NCBI RefSeq assembly: GCF_030867095.1
Contig: NC_081824.1
Span: 252,651,956 to 252,715,955, forward strand
DNA length: 64,000 bases
Reading direction: 5' to 3'
DNA from: Alligator mississippiensis
Lineage: Eukaryota; Chordata; Crocodylia; Alligatoridae
Position numbers and translations under genes: made by a program. The notes beneath the pieces were generated by a model that had not been told where the DNA came from, ran no database searches, and saw nothing but the letters and a program-made list of their open reading frames with translations. Shown one piece after another: positions 48,422 through 59,099 of the stretch; the first letter of the stretch is position 1, and each line of letters begins with the position of its first letter.

Positions 48422-48506
48422 TTATACTTTAAATCCCAGTGCTCTCATGCATTCCTTATGGGCCTCAATAAGAGGCCCACAATTCTCCTCCCCTTTTTCA
48501 ATGATG
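48422..48506 (-). CDS. COX17: COX17 coding exon 2
   Basis: Encodes [20 protein letters not shown] and RALGFKV, then TAA at 48424-48422. The acceptor is tttgtag|C. Too short for a simple frame search; found by matching the COX17 C-terminus. Confidence 0.95.
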
Positions 48507-51153
48507 CTACAAAGCAAAGAGATTTCTCTGGTCAGCCAGCAATATAGTCACCATGTTAATACTCGTATATGCAAGACCAAAAATCTGTAACTTTTAGTGT
48601 AAACAGGACACAAGCATATCACAGAGTTTAGTGTGAGTCTACCCTTACCAACTTGGCTGGTTTTATACTTAAACATCCCTATTTGTTTGTTTTTTCAAGT
48701 TTCCCCCCTCCCCAAGTTTGTTTGCTGCCCTAGAAAAGCTACTCAGCTTCCTTCATGGAGAAATAACTGAAAACAAAGCAGCACCTAGAAAAAATCCTGA
48801 CTGCCTCCTTTTGTTTCCATTGAAATTACGGCCACAGGAAGGCCTCAGTTAAGATGGATGCCACTTTCCAACAGCTTCTGTAAATGTAAAGCGCTAACTT
48901 TCTCTGCCAGGGGTAACCTCCCTAGAGAAGATGGCAGATAGTTGGGCTTTATTGTTAGTCTGTTTAGTAGAGCCCAAGACAAATGCACTGTTTTGCTAAA
49001 TAGGAATCTATAAAACTATTTATTTAGAAGTGGGTCCAAAAGAAGGTAAACCCACACAGGCTGAAAGTTTTTGAAACCTTGTAATTTGAGAACTCCACTG
49101 CATAGATTACGTAGGCTAACCATACTCTATCTGCCAGGGACTTCCTCATCCCTCCACCCAACAAGCTATCTGGGCACCACCCTCTCTATTTTGGGGACAT
49201 TCTGCAATTCCCCACAACTTTTCCTTCACAGCAGGTCCTCTCTGTTCCCCGTGGCCCTCTCCCATAGCCAGGAACCTATATGCCCCATTGCCATAATGCA
49301 CCATGGTCCTCATCTGCACTTGGCTCCCTACCAGTTCTTCATTTTCCCACTCCATCTTGAGTCTGGATTTCTACTTTTCTTATCACAAACATTCACATGT
49401 TCTCTTGTGAATTCTACTTTGTCTCTACCACCAAATCCACGCTTTATCTGGCACATACTTCTTCACACTATCACTCTTTTCCAGCTTCCTCACACTGCTC
49501 CTCTCTGGGTCTCTCATGCATCACTGTGGATATTCCACCCCCCCTCCCCAAATGCCAAACTTGGTTGCTCTTGCTTCCCCTTCTACACTCACTAATTCCT
49601 CTTCTACACCCCTCCTACACACACTTCCTATAAAGATTGTCTTACTCCTATTATGGTCTGGGCTACAGAAAACACCTTCATACAGCAGTGAAGCTGCTGC
49701 CTCCAACAGATATAGCCTTCAGGTACTTGAAGGCTGCTATCAAATCTCCCCTCAGTCTTGGGATACAGTATATTCTTAAGCAATAGGTTTTATATCTGTT
49801 CAATTAAGTATCCTTTATTATCCCCTCTTAATGATATATTAGTTGGTTTAATATAAATGCCTAACCTTTATTTCAAATCCTACTAAGAGCTTGTCCTTAA
49901 GGATATCAAGCAAGCAGTACTGAGTGCCACAAACAACTATCTGTTGCATAAAACAGCTTAATTTTAAAATGCCTAATCTTTCCAGAGAAGGCATCTGCTC
50001 TTTCCTCACAAGGAAGCATTTCCTTTTCAGGAACTTCTGTACAAAATTTTGTACTGCCTTAAAAAAAAAGGAAGAAGTGTCTGAACCTCAGATTGTACAC
50101 CTTTCAATCACAGGAGCTCATGTATTAAGTCAGGGTGTTGCTTGCTGCTTTACACTATTACTAGAAGGATTCAGAGCTGTTGCACAAAATCTTGCACAGA
50201 GTACTGTTTTTAAGAAATAAAGCCAATTTATTTATTTTTAGAATGGTTACTGCAGATATTATCTCCATCTATGAAAGCACCTACCAAGTTTTTGTGATTT
50301 AAAAACCACATTTCATTTAAATACACAAAAAAGTTTCTCTATTTTTTTGCTCTGTGCAAAATCCAAAGACAACAGAAGACCTTGACAATTCAGGAAGTAT
50401 AGTGAAATGTGATATTAAAATAAATGAAGAAAGAAAAGAAAAATATTAGGAAACCAACCATAAAAAATGGGTTCATATGAATAATACAAACAAGCAAAAA
50501 TACAAAACAATTAAGCGCATAAAGGTAATTGCAGAAAAAAACCCTGCAATTTTCCTTTTGTCCATATATCATTCTGCCCAATCAAAAAACTTCCTGTTCT
50601 TGAGCATTTGCAGTTTCACATGACTCCTAGTATCTTATTGCAGAAGTGTTGCAACCCCAATATCTGGCTGTGCAGAAACACTCAGCGAAATTTAAATGCA
50701 GCAATATTTGGAAAGGGAACAAAGTATGCTAAGGGGTAATTAATGAATAATTACAAGATGGATTTCAGGAAAAGGCCATGAGGTCTCAGACCCTGAATTA
50801 TTACTCTCTCAAGGGAAGCAAAACAATGCGAAGCACAAAAAAAAAAAAAAAGAGACAGGAGAATATACTACAGGGGCCAATAATCCTGTACCAGCTGAGA
50901 AGACAGATTAGATGCAAACTAAGGGTTTTTCCTTTCATTACTTATACTGGTGGTTCTCAACCTTTCCAGCCTCAAGGCACCCTTGGTAGTTAGGCGAGTG
51001 GGGAGCCCCCCCGCCCCATGCTGCCCCCCCCCCCGCGCACCAGGCGTCCCGCGCCGCCTTGGTCTCCGGGCAGGCGCAGCAAGGCTTCAGCGGCTTCTTC
51101 TCGGCGGGCTGCGAGCCCTGCCCGTCGCACGTGGCCGCCACCAGGCTCGACAT
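48422..51153 (-). CDS. COX17: COX17, mitochondrial copper chaperone (2 coding exons)
   Basis: Joined exons 51153-51041 and 48506-48422 give 65 aa; human has 63. COX17 carries Cu(I) in the mitochondrial intermembrane space to SCO1/SCO2 and COX11 for cytochrome c oxidase assembly (family knowledge). Seen: [14 protein letters not shown], with the Cys25-Cys26 copper pair, and the twin CX9C helices Cys28/Cys38 and Cys47/Cys57 that form the MIA40-oxidised hairpin. The split codon TG|C makes Cys38, so the intron cuts the first CX9C. The C-terminus reads [13 protein letters not shown]. Human has [11 protein letters not shown] where this has [11 protein letters not shown]. The intron is about 2.5 kb. 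The gene lies behind POPDC2 on the same strand, as in human. Confidence 0.96.
49700..49770 (-). mobile_element. Short CR1 fragment in COX17 intron
   Basis: The words ttcaggtacttgaaggctgc and tatcaaatctcccctcagtc are the reversed C-terminal ORF2 text of CR1 (compare 35490-35520). Both ends are worn. Confidence 0.5.
50950..50995 (+). mobile_element. hAT end fragment beside COX17 exon 1
   Basis: GGTGGTTCTCAACCTTTCCA followed by gcctcaaggcacccttgg is the familiar left end of Charlie-type hAT elements (CAGTGGTTCTCAACC). Only about 45 bp remain before the GC-rich COX17 first-exon flank. Confidence 0.55.
51041..51153 (-). CDS. COX17: COX17 coding exon 1
   Basis: Encodes [37 protein letters not shown] and two bases of Cys38. 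The donor is CCTG|gtgcgc. An in-frame stretch continues upstream without a better start, and the ATG lies where the human protein starts. Confidence 0.95.
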
Positions 51154-51281
51154 AGCCGCGGTCCCTGCGTGCACCACTTGGGGGTGGGGAAAAACGGCGA
51201 GGTGAGCGCTGCCGGCACGGCACGGCACGGCCCGCGCGCACTTCCTACGCCTTCCGCTTCCAGGGGGCCTAGCACAGCCGC

Positions 51282-51292
51282 TGCGCATGCGC
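51282..51292. promoter_or_regulatory. NRF-1-like palindrome
   Basis: TGCGCATGCGC, the consensus for nuclear respiratory factor 1, about 130 bp upstream of the COX17 ATG. Confidence 0.75.
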
Positions 51293-51311
51293 CACCCAAG
51301 CGGCCCTTCCC

Positions 51312-51318
51312 CTTCCGG
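51312..51318. promoter_or_regulatory. ETS/GABP (NRF-2)-like site
   Basis: CTTCCGG (CCGGAAG on the minus strand), about 160 bp upstream of the COX17 ATG. GABP sites are common in respiratory-chain gene promoters. Confidence 0.6.
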
Positions 51319-51353
51319 GATGACCCTTTCTGCGCCTGCGTGGTCCGCCCAGG

Positions 51354-51371
51354 GCATGCCGGGAAATGTAG
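51354..51371. promoter_or_regulatory. ZNF143/Staf-like site
   Basis: The minus strand reads CTACATTTCCCGGCATGC, close to the ACTACAATTCCCAG(C/A)ATGC motif of housekeeping and often bidirectional promoters. Confidence 0.6.
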
Positions 51372-51649
51372 GTCTCCACCGCCCCACACAGCTTCCAACC
51401 TCACCGCAGGCCTCGGCATCACAGTGCCGATGCACTCAGCCCCGCCCCCCATGACGTAGCTTTGCCCCTTAACCCACGCGCCTTGCCTGCCTCTTGCCGG
51501 GCCTGGGACTTCTCCTGGAGTCTGTTGCATGATGATGAGCCACCCTTACCAGCCTGCTCCCGGGGCCTCGCCACCTGCCTCGCAGCCTCCTTCCTACACC
51601 TGGCTGACCCACCTGCGCAGCCCAAGCTCATCCTGCAGCCACCCCCCTA

Positions 51650-51890
51650 ATTAGAGTTGCCAACCCTGGAGTCTCCAGGAATTAGATATGAAGCTCCAGG
51701 AGACTGGTGAGAGTTGCTAAGGAGGTAAATGCTAGGGCATTCATTAAAATAAATATTAAACATTGAATTTGCTGTATGTAGTAGGCCAGTGGGATTTTAA
51801 AAGGAAATGGGAACATGCATTTACCTTCCTGATGTGAAGTCATCCATGTCATTACATCTTGTGATGAAACCTCCTGGAATAGATTTGGAG
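51650..51890. mobile_element. hAT-like DNA element fragment
   Basis: agagttgccaaccctggagt and ctccaggaatta, and later cttgtgatgaaacctcctgg, match a common sauropsid element whose ends read (T)AGGGTTGCCAAC. The right end is worn. Confidence 0.5.
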
Positions 51891-52519
51891 AGAGTGGGCA
51901 TTCTTACCACTAATTTGATCCAGACCCCAGCATGTGGGCAAAGAGGAGGGACCCTGATGTATATTATACCCCCACTCCCATTACAGACCTCTCAAGGGAA
52001 GAGGGGAGTACATGTGGGCTCCAAAACCCATACAGCCCCCTCCACCTAGGCATCCACTTCACCTCTGTGTGGGTTTAGGGGTCTTCATGTCTGGGGTCAC
52101 TGTCCTCTCACTCTTCACTGTTCCTGTTCCCTAAGTTAGGGGGTCCTAAATTCTACAGATCTTCATGCACCAATCCTGCAGTCCCAATGCTAGCATCGGC
52201 TTACAGTAGATTCTTGCAAGGTTTAAAAAAAAAAAAGATGTGTATTTAAGGAACTGTGTGGGATATAAACTACAGCTAGTACTGTTGCTATTTGTCTTAC
52301 TATGGCCAACGCTTGCACATGTGACGAGCAAGCTGCATGGTGAGTGGCTAGCTTGCACTTTCTGCTTGCAGCCTCCTCTTGGTTTATACCTGAGCACTGT
52401 ATTTCCAGCATGCCAGAGTCCTAATCTTGCACTGCAAATGAAGGGAGTCTCAATCTTGTAACAGCAATGTTAGTCTGACACAGACAACCAAGTCTTTAAA
52501 TGCACAAGTCAGACAAAGG

Positions 52520-52600
52520 AATGATAAGAAGACAGGGATGCAGAGAGGTGAAGTTACTTGCTCCAGAGTCACATGGCAAATCAGGGACAGGACTGGAAAA
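52520..52600. repeat. MIR-like SINE remnant
   Basis: gatgcagagaggtgaagtta, cttgctccagagtcacatgg and caaatcagggacaggactgg follow the SINE tail order. The ends are unclear. Confidence 0.5.
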
Positions 52601-52969
52601 ACAACCTTGTTTACTAATGCCCAGGGCACATCCCTCTCTAGTACTGAACCATGCTTTCTTTGGATTACAGTTCTCCTTTTCTCCTTGCGCATTTGCAAGA
52701 CACTTGATATAGTCTTCATGTTTGGAGTCACTATCCTTTCACTCTTCACCATTCCCACAATAGCATAGGTTTTGGAGAGAAGCTAGGAAAATTCTGTGGT
52801 CTCTGTTTACAGGCTCTGAGACCAGACAAACACCTCATCTGACCCAGGATTGAAGTCCTAGGCTCTGACCCACATCCAAACAGGTACAGCACCATCATTT
52901 ACACACATCACCGTTCCAAGCTGCATTGCTGCTCTTTCACCAGTAGGGCATTTGGGAGTACACCCTATA

Positions 52970-55640
52970 TAGAAGAGAGGAAAGGTGGGGGGGTTGCGTT
53001 CTACGTCAAAGAGCACTTCACATCATTAGCTTCAGGTTAGAAGAGGGTTGGGCAGAGACACTATGAGTCGAACTACAAGGGGGGCATGGTGAAAGGGACC
53101 TTACGGTGGGTGTCTACTATAGACCACCCAAGCAGGGGGAAGAGCTAGACTAGGACTTCTCCAGTCAGCTTATGGAGGCAGTTAGGTCAAGGGATGTTAT
53201 TGTCATGGGTGACCTAAACTACCCAGACATTTGCTGGGAGGAGCAGACAGCCAGGTCTGACCACTCGTGTAGGTTCCTGGCTGTATTATAGGACCTTCAC
53301 CTTATCCAGGAAGTGCACAGCCCCACTAGGGGTAATGCCTTGCTGGACCTGGTCCTGGTCACGGGGGATGACCTGGTGAGGGGACTGCAGGTCCTTGACC
53401 ACCTGGGCAACAGCGATCATCACCTGCTGGATTTCATTATCCAACACAGGGTGTCTAGGGCTCACACCAAGGCTAAAGCCCTTGGCTTCAGAAGGGCCAA
53501 CTTCAGTGAGTTTAGGAGACTAGTGGGGGGAGGCACTAAGGGCCCAGAAGGTAGAAGAGATGGGAGTCCACGAGGGATGCTTGTATCTTAAGGGGGCGAT
53601 CCTCCAGGCCCAAAGGATAACAGTTCCTGAGCGAAGCAGGCAGGGTAAGAGTGCTCAGAAACCCCCTTGGCTCAGCAAGGACATTCAGCAATGCCTGAGG
53701 ACTAAAAGGCATTGCTGTACAACCAGTGGAAGGGAGGAACTATCACCAAGGAGGAGTACTCCTCCTCAGCCTGGGAGTGTATGAGGGCTATTAGGAAGTC
53801 CAAGGTAGAGATGGAGGTCAGGCTAGTGTCCAGGATCAAGGACAACAAAAAGTCCTTTTTCAAGTACATTGGGAGCAAAAAGAGGGCACCAGGCAATGTA
53901 GGGCCCCTGCAAGACACAAACGGTAATCTGGTGGCCACGTCAGACAAGAAAGCTGATATTTTTAACAGTTTCTTTGCCTCTGTTTTCCTGAACAGGGACC
54001 AGGATATCCCACCTACCAGAGGTAGGGACAATCTTGGGGATAGCTCTATCAAGCCTTCAGTCAGTGCAGATGTAGTTAGGGTTCTTCTGGAAGGGCTAGA
54101 CATTTTTAAATCTCCAGGTCCAGATGCCCTCCACCCAAGGGTGTTGAGGGAGCTGGCAGGGGTCATCGCGGAGCCCTTGGCCCAGCTGTATGAGCATTCG
54201 TGGTCATCTGGCCAGGTGCCGGGGGATTGGAAACTGGCTAATGTAGTCCCTATTTTTAAGAATGGGAGTAAGGAGGACCCAAGTAATTATAGGCCTGCAA
54301 GCCTCACCTCAGTGCTGGGGAAGATCTTGGAGAGAATCATCGAGGAGCACATCTGTGGGGGGCCTGCAGGGGAGATCATGCTCCGGGGCAATCAGTATGG
54401 GTTCACCAAAGGCAGGTCCTGCCTGACCAACCTGATTGCCTTTTACGACCAAGTAACTAAATCCTTGGATGATGGTGTCGCTGTGGACATAGTCTTTCTA
54501 GACTTTAAGAAGGCCTTTGACACTGTCTCTCACCCCATCCTCATCAATAAATTAAGTGACTGCGGCATTGATGTCTGCACAGTTGGATGGGTAAAAAATT
54601 GGCTGATGGGGTGTACCCAGAGAGTAATGGTGGACGGGTTGTACTCAACCTTGCAAGATGTAAGCAGTGGGGTCCCTCAGGGCTTGGTTCTCAGGCCCGC
54701 ACTGTTTAACATCTTCATCAGTGACTTGGACGAGGGGGTGGAAAGCACGCTGTCCAAGTTTGCTGATGACACTAAGATGTGGGACGAGGTGGACACACTT
54801 GAAGGGAGAGAGAGGCTGTAACTAGATTTAGACAGACTACAAAAGTGGGCAGATGAGAATAGGATGGGGTTCAACGTAGACAAATGCAGGGTGCTGTACC
54901 TGGGGAGAAGGAATCCACAGCATACATACAGGCTGGGGAGTTCCCTTCTTGAAAGCACAGAGGCGGAAAGGGATCTTGGAGTCATTATTGACTCCAAGAT
55001 GAACATGAGCCGCCAATGCCAGACCGCAGCCAGCAAGGCCAGCCATACCTTGTCATGCATCCAAAGATGCATCTCAAGCCGGTCCAGAGAGGTGATACTC
55101 CCCCTCTATGCAACTTTGGTCAGGCCGCAGTTGGAGTACTGCGTCCAGTATTGGGCACCGCACTTCAAAAGGGATGTGGCCAGCCTGGAGAGGGTTCAGA
55201 GGAGGGCCACCCACTTGGTGAGAGGGCAGCAGGACAGGCCCTACAAGGAGAAACTGAGGGACCTGAACCTATTCAGCAAGAGGAGGCTGAGGGGGGACCT
55301 GGTGGCTGCCTACAAGCTCATCACGGGAGATCAACAGCAAATAGGCAGAGCCCTTTTCTCCCCAGCACCACCTGGGGTAACAAGGAATAGTGGTAATAAG
55401 CTGATGGAGAACAGGTTTAGGTTAGAGATCAGAAGGCAATATTTTACAGTTAGGGTGGCCGCAATCTGGAACCAACTTCCCAGGGAAGTGGTCCTCGCCC
55501 CTACCTTGGGCAAATTCAAGAGGAGGTTGGATGATCACCTGTCTGGGGTCTTGTGAACCCAGCATTCATTCCTGCCTGTGGCAGGGGGTCAGGTTAGATG
55601 ATCTGTTCAGGTCCCTCCTGACCCTAGCTACTATGAAACA
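52970..55640 (+). mobile_element. CR1 LINE, about 2.7 kb, with endonuclease C-terminus and full RT
   Basis: The left part has endonuclease text: GVAFYVKEHF, VIVMGDLNYPDICWEEQ and GNSDHHLLDF. A 369-aa frame (53712-54821) then carries VPGDWKLANVVPIF, NQYGFTKGRSCLTNLIAFYD, FLDFKKAFDTVSH, GVPQGLVLRPALFN and [14 protein letters not shown], ended by a TAA where relatives have a sense codon. A second frame (54864-55556) gives the C-terminal part to LVAAYKLITGD and the basic tail. The 3' end is ccctagctactatgaaacat. Several breaks; dead copy, truncated at its 5' end. Confidence 0.93.
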
Positions 55641-57385
55641 TTGGACCCCTGCTAAACCAGATGGGACAACTGACAACCAATGCCCAGGAAAAAGTCAACT
55701 TGCTAAATGGGTACTTTGCATCTTTTTCACCAATCCCATGGGATGCCCCTGCCCACTGTGGGTCAGGGATGCCCAGGTGAGGGAGATTCCTTACCCTCCA
55801 TCAATGCTGACCTCGTGAAGGAACACCTTGAGAGGCTGAATACCTTCAAGTCAGCCAGCCCTGATAGTCTACACCCCAGGGTACTCAAGGAGCTGGCAAG
55901 CATCATAGCTTGGCCCCTGACATGGATCTTAGAGAACTCCTGGTGCTCTGGTGAAGTGCCCGAAGATTGGAAGAAGGCCAATGTGTTGCCTATCTTCAAG
56001 AAAGGGAGGAAAGTGGATCCAGCAAACTACAGGGCCATCAGCCTGACCTCCATCCCGGGGAAGATCCTAGAAAAGATTATTAAAGAGGCCATTCTTAACA
56101 GACTGGCTGATGGCAACATCCTGAGGGATAGCTAGCACGGGTTTGTTGCAGGTAGGTCTTGCTTGACCAATCTCATTTACTTTTATGACCAGGTGACCTA
56201 TCACCTGGACAAGGGAGAAGAGATTGATGTCATATATCTTGATGTTAAAAAAGCTTTCGATCTGGTATCCCATGATCACCTCTTGGCAAAACTGGCTAAC
56301 TCCGGCCTTGACCCCACCACAATCCGCTGGCTGGGGAATTGGCTCCGTGGTCAGACCCAGAGGGTGTTGGTTGACAGAAGTCAATTGTGGTGCGCTGTGA
56401 CCAGTGGGGTCCCTCAAGCCTCTGTCCTAGGGTCTATACTATTTAACATTTTCATTAATGTTGTAGACATTGGAGTCAGAAGCAGACTGGCCAAGTTCGC
56501 TGACAGCACCAAACTCTGGGGTAAAGCACTCACACCTGAGGACAAGAGGGTGATCCAGGCAGACCTTGACAGGCTCAGAAAATTGGTGGATGAGAACCTG
56601 ATGGTGTTTAACACCAAAAAATGCAAGGTTCTCCATCTTGGGAGGAAAAACCTGCAGCATGCTTATAGGCTCAGCAGCGCTACACTGGCCAGCACTTCTG
56701 ACAAAAGGAACTTGGGGGTCGTGATTGACCACAAGATGAATATGAGCCTGCAATGTGATGCTGCAGCTAGTAACGTGAGCAAAATGCTGGCTTGCATCCA
56801 TAGATGCTTCTCAAGCAAATCCCAGGACGTCATTCTCCTGTTGTACTCGGCCTTGGTGAGGCCGCAGCTGGAGTACTGCATCCAGTTTTGGGCTCCACAC
56901 TTCAAAAAGGACGTGGAGAAGCTTGAGAGGGTTCAGAGGAGAGCCACGCACATGATCAGAGGTCAGGAAAACAGACCTTATGATGAGAGTCTGAGAGCCA
57001 TGGGACTCTTCAGCCTGGAAAAACACAGGCTCAGGGGGGTCCTGGTGGCTACCTTTAAGTTTATCAGGGGCGCTCACCAGGATCTGGGGGAATGTCTGTT
57101 CACCACAGCTCCCCAAGGGATGACAAGGTTGAACAGTCACAAACTCCTCCATGATCATTTCAGGCAGGACGTAAGGAAGAACTTCTTTACTGTCTGAGCC
57201 CCCAAGGTTTGGAGTAAACTGCTGCCAGAGGTGGTTCAAGGACCCGCTTTGAATGCCTTCAAGAGACAATTGGATGTTTATCTTGCTGGGATCCTATGAT
57301 CCCTGCTGGCTTCCTGCCACTGGGGTAGGGGGGCTGGACTTGATCTTCCAAGGTCCCTTCCAGCCCTAATCAAAGATTCATAGAC
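55641..57385 (+). mobile_element. Second CR1 LINE, head to tail with the first
   Basis: It starts in the linker before the RT and reads VPEDWKKANVLPIFKKGRKV, YLDVKKAFDLVSHDHLL, GVPQASVLGSILFN, LAKFADSTKLWGKA and [20 protein letters not shown], ending at ccagccctaatcaaagattc. The catalytic ADD of the RT is read ADS. Frames 55707-56135 and 56163-57197 are separated by a stop. It belongs to a subfamily different from its left neighbour. Confidence 0.92.
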
Positions 57386-57504
57386 AAGGCCTCTTGATAA
57401 GTTGGTTGATCTTCAAGATAGTCCTTAATGGGCTTCAGTGGTATCATCTTCAACAGTAATAACTCTATTCAGGAGCTCTTGAAAGTTCTTCTTCCACAGC
57501 ATCT

Positions 57505-57860
57505 TTATGATGGAACCATCTTTAAAACGAGTGTTGTTCCATCTTTGGATCTCAGAGCAACAAGTCCCTGTGTGTTTGGGAAGATAACTTCAGTTGTTCG
57601 GAAAACAAGCCTCTCATAATACATCAATGCTGCAAAAACAGTGTTTGTATTAACAGCAGGTTCCATAGCCTACTAAAAAAATTAAGAAAAATATAAGCAA
57701 AGTGTGGAATCAGAAAAAATATATGCCTTAAACTTTGATTATTTTAGTTATAAGATGACATAACCTCTTTGTGTAGAATTGCTGGCTCGGTACAGTAGAA
57801 CAGATAAGGGCAAGTGTTTGTTCTTTGTAACTCTTCTGCAAATGCTTTGCTCACCGCGGC
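57505..57860 (-). other. Two exon-like open segments, unidentified
   Basis: On the minus strand, 57860-57765 (96 nt, phase 0, after ctaccttcaag) reads AAVSKAFAEELQRTNTCPYL and then FYCTEPAILHKE. Then 57669-57505 (165 nt, after ttttttagtag) reads AMEPAVNTNTVFAALMYYER, LVFRTTEVIFPNTQGLVALR and SKDGTTLVLKMVPS, then TAA. The two would join in frame. I do not recognise a family. In another frame the DNA past the stop reads NFQELLNRVITVEDDTTEAH, so a worn gene copy is also possible. The donor of the first segment (GAG|gttatg) is weak. Confidence 0.3.
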
Positions 57861-57899
57861 CTTGAAGGTAGAAAAAAAAAAAGTATGTACAAAGTAGAT

Positions 57900-58210
57900 T
57901 TCCAGGTGCAAGAAGGAGGTTTGTGAACTAACCCTATCTCCCCCATAATTCCCATCCTGATAACAGCAAAGAAATAATGAAGTAATATTATAGCCGCTTT
58001 TCATGCTAATTTCACTATATGATCACGTGAGTTGTAAGCGACTGTTAAAAAGTATATAAGCCTCCTGATTTTGCTCTTGGGGGGGGACCCCTTCCAAGTG
58101 CTTGGGAAATCCATGTCACTTTGGAACTCCCCCTACAGCTGTAGTTTCTTTTGAATAAAAGCTTCTGCTGACCTGACCCAAAAGTACTCTGTGTGTGTTT
58201 CCACGACAAT
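57900..58210 (+). mobile_element. 5' LTR of an endogenous retrovirus (right part)
   Basis: Fossil element. A TATA-type box (agtatataag, about 58050) and a poly(A) signal (aataaa, 58154-58159) lie where U3/R and R should be, and the LTR ends near 58208-58210, just before the primer site. The left boundary cannot be fixed because the 3' LTR is outside the window. Confidence 0.7.
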
Positions 58211-58213
58211 TCC

Positions 58214-58231
58214 TGGTGCCGTGACTCGGAT
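58214..58231 (+). promoter_or_regulatory. Retroviral primer-binding site, tRNA-His
   Basis: TGGTGCCGTGACTCGGAT, the exact complement of the 3' end of vertebrate tRNA-His with CCA. This primer choice is typical of HERV-H-like ERV1 elements. Confidence 0.92.
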
Positions 58232-58589
58232 CCAGAACACAGGCTGAGGAAGGAGGACCGCAGGCTACCCCCCCCCCGAACCCTGAGGCGCCAAACTTGA
58301 GAGGTAAGAGACCTAATTCAAAATCTCTATTGGGGTTTTGGAGGAGGACTGCCTGTAGGCTCCCAACTTGGCCATGGTAACTGGATCTGAACCTTGTTAA
58401 AACAGGTCAGTCTGAACCTTACTGCCGGCTAAAATTTTCTGTCTGGTAAAGGATCCCATTTTGTGTCTGGTAACGTACGTTTTAGGGAGAAACTGTTTGA
58501 GGCACCTTCATCCAACAGCACATCGGGCTTGTAGTTAATTAACTAAGGCGGTGTGGGGTAGGAGGTCTGGCTGACTGAATAAATGTGCA

Positions 58590-58890
58590 TGTGTATGTGT
58601 ATTTAGAAATATGAGCCACTGACCAGGACTGAGACTACGGTTGGGCTCAGCCGCCCGAATTCTGCCTGACAGGGCAGTTTTGAAAGCAAGGGGGCCCAAC
58701 TGGAACCTCGTGACCCAGTGGACAGGGCTTATTGAATGAATGTGTGTGTGTATTTAGAAATATGAGCCACTGACCAGGACTGAGACTACGGTTGGGTTCA
58801 GCCGCCCCAATTCTGCCTGACAGGGCAGTTTTGAAAGCAAGGGGACCCAACTGGAACCTCGTGACCCAGTGGACAGGGCGTCTGAGTGAT
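58590..58890 (+). repeat. Tandem duplication in the ERV leader (period 151 bp)
   Basis: Two copies starting near 58590 and 58741; for example gaccaggactgagactacgg begins at 58621 and 58772. They differ at only a few positions. The repeat lies between the primer site and gag, where packaging signals usually are. Confidence 0.92.
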
Positions 58891-59099
58891 TTTGTCTTTT
58901 CCAAACCCCTCGTCCCAGTAGCTTCTGCCGAAAGCAGGAGTGAAAGGATCCCTCTAGTGTTTCCCTCCCCATTTCCATTTTATGAGCCGGTGTCGGGTCA
59001 GAAGCCTTTTGTCTGGGCAGTGAAAAACTGCGGGGCAAGGCACTGAGCGGCCCGGACATCCTAAATAAGCCTCTCCTACGTCTCCCTGTGTGACTGAAA

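Larger units (their letters stand above)
51000..51470. promoter_or_regulatory. CpG-rich promoter of COX17 (probably bidirectional)
   Basis: The base composition changes sharply to GC with many CpGs around COX17 exon 1 and its upstream side. NRF-1-, ETS- and ZNF143-like sites lie within 220 bp upstream of the start codon. In mammals CFAP91 begins divergently from this point; here that is inferred from synteny only. Confidence 0.8.

Noticed and set aside
49071-49595. 174-aa open frame antisense to the COX17 intron
   Set aside because: Pyrimidine-rich DNA giving His/Leu/Ser/Pro-rich text; no domain and no start context.
51529-51654. Short + strand frame MMMSHPYQPAPGASPPAS as a CFAP91 first exon
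   Set aside because: It starts MSH like human CFAP91 and lies on the right side of the promoter, but nothing after that matches and no GT donor lies inside the frame.
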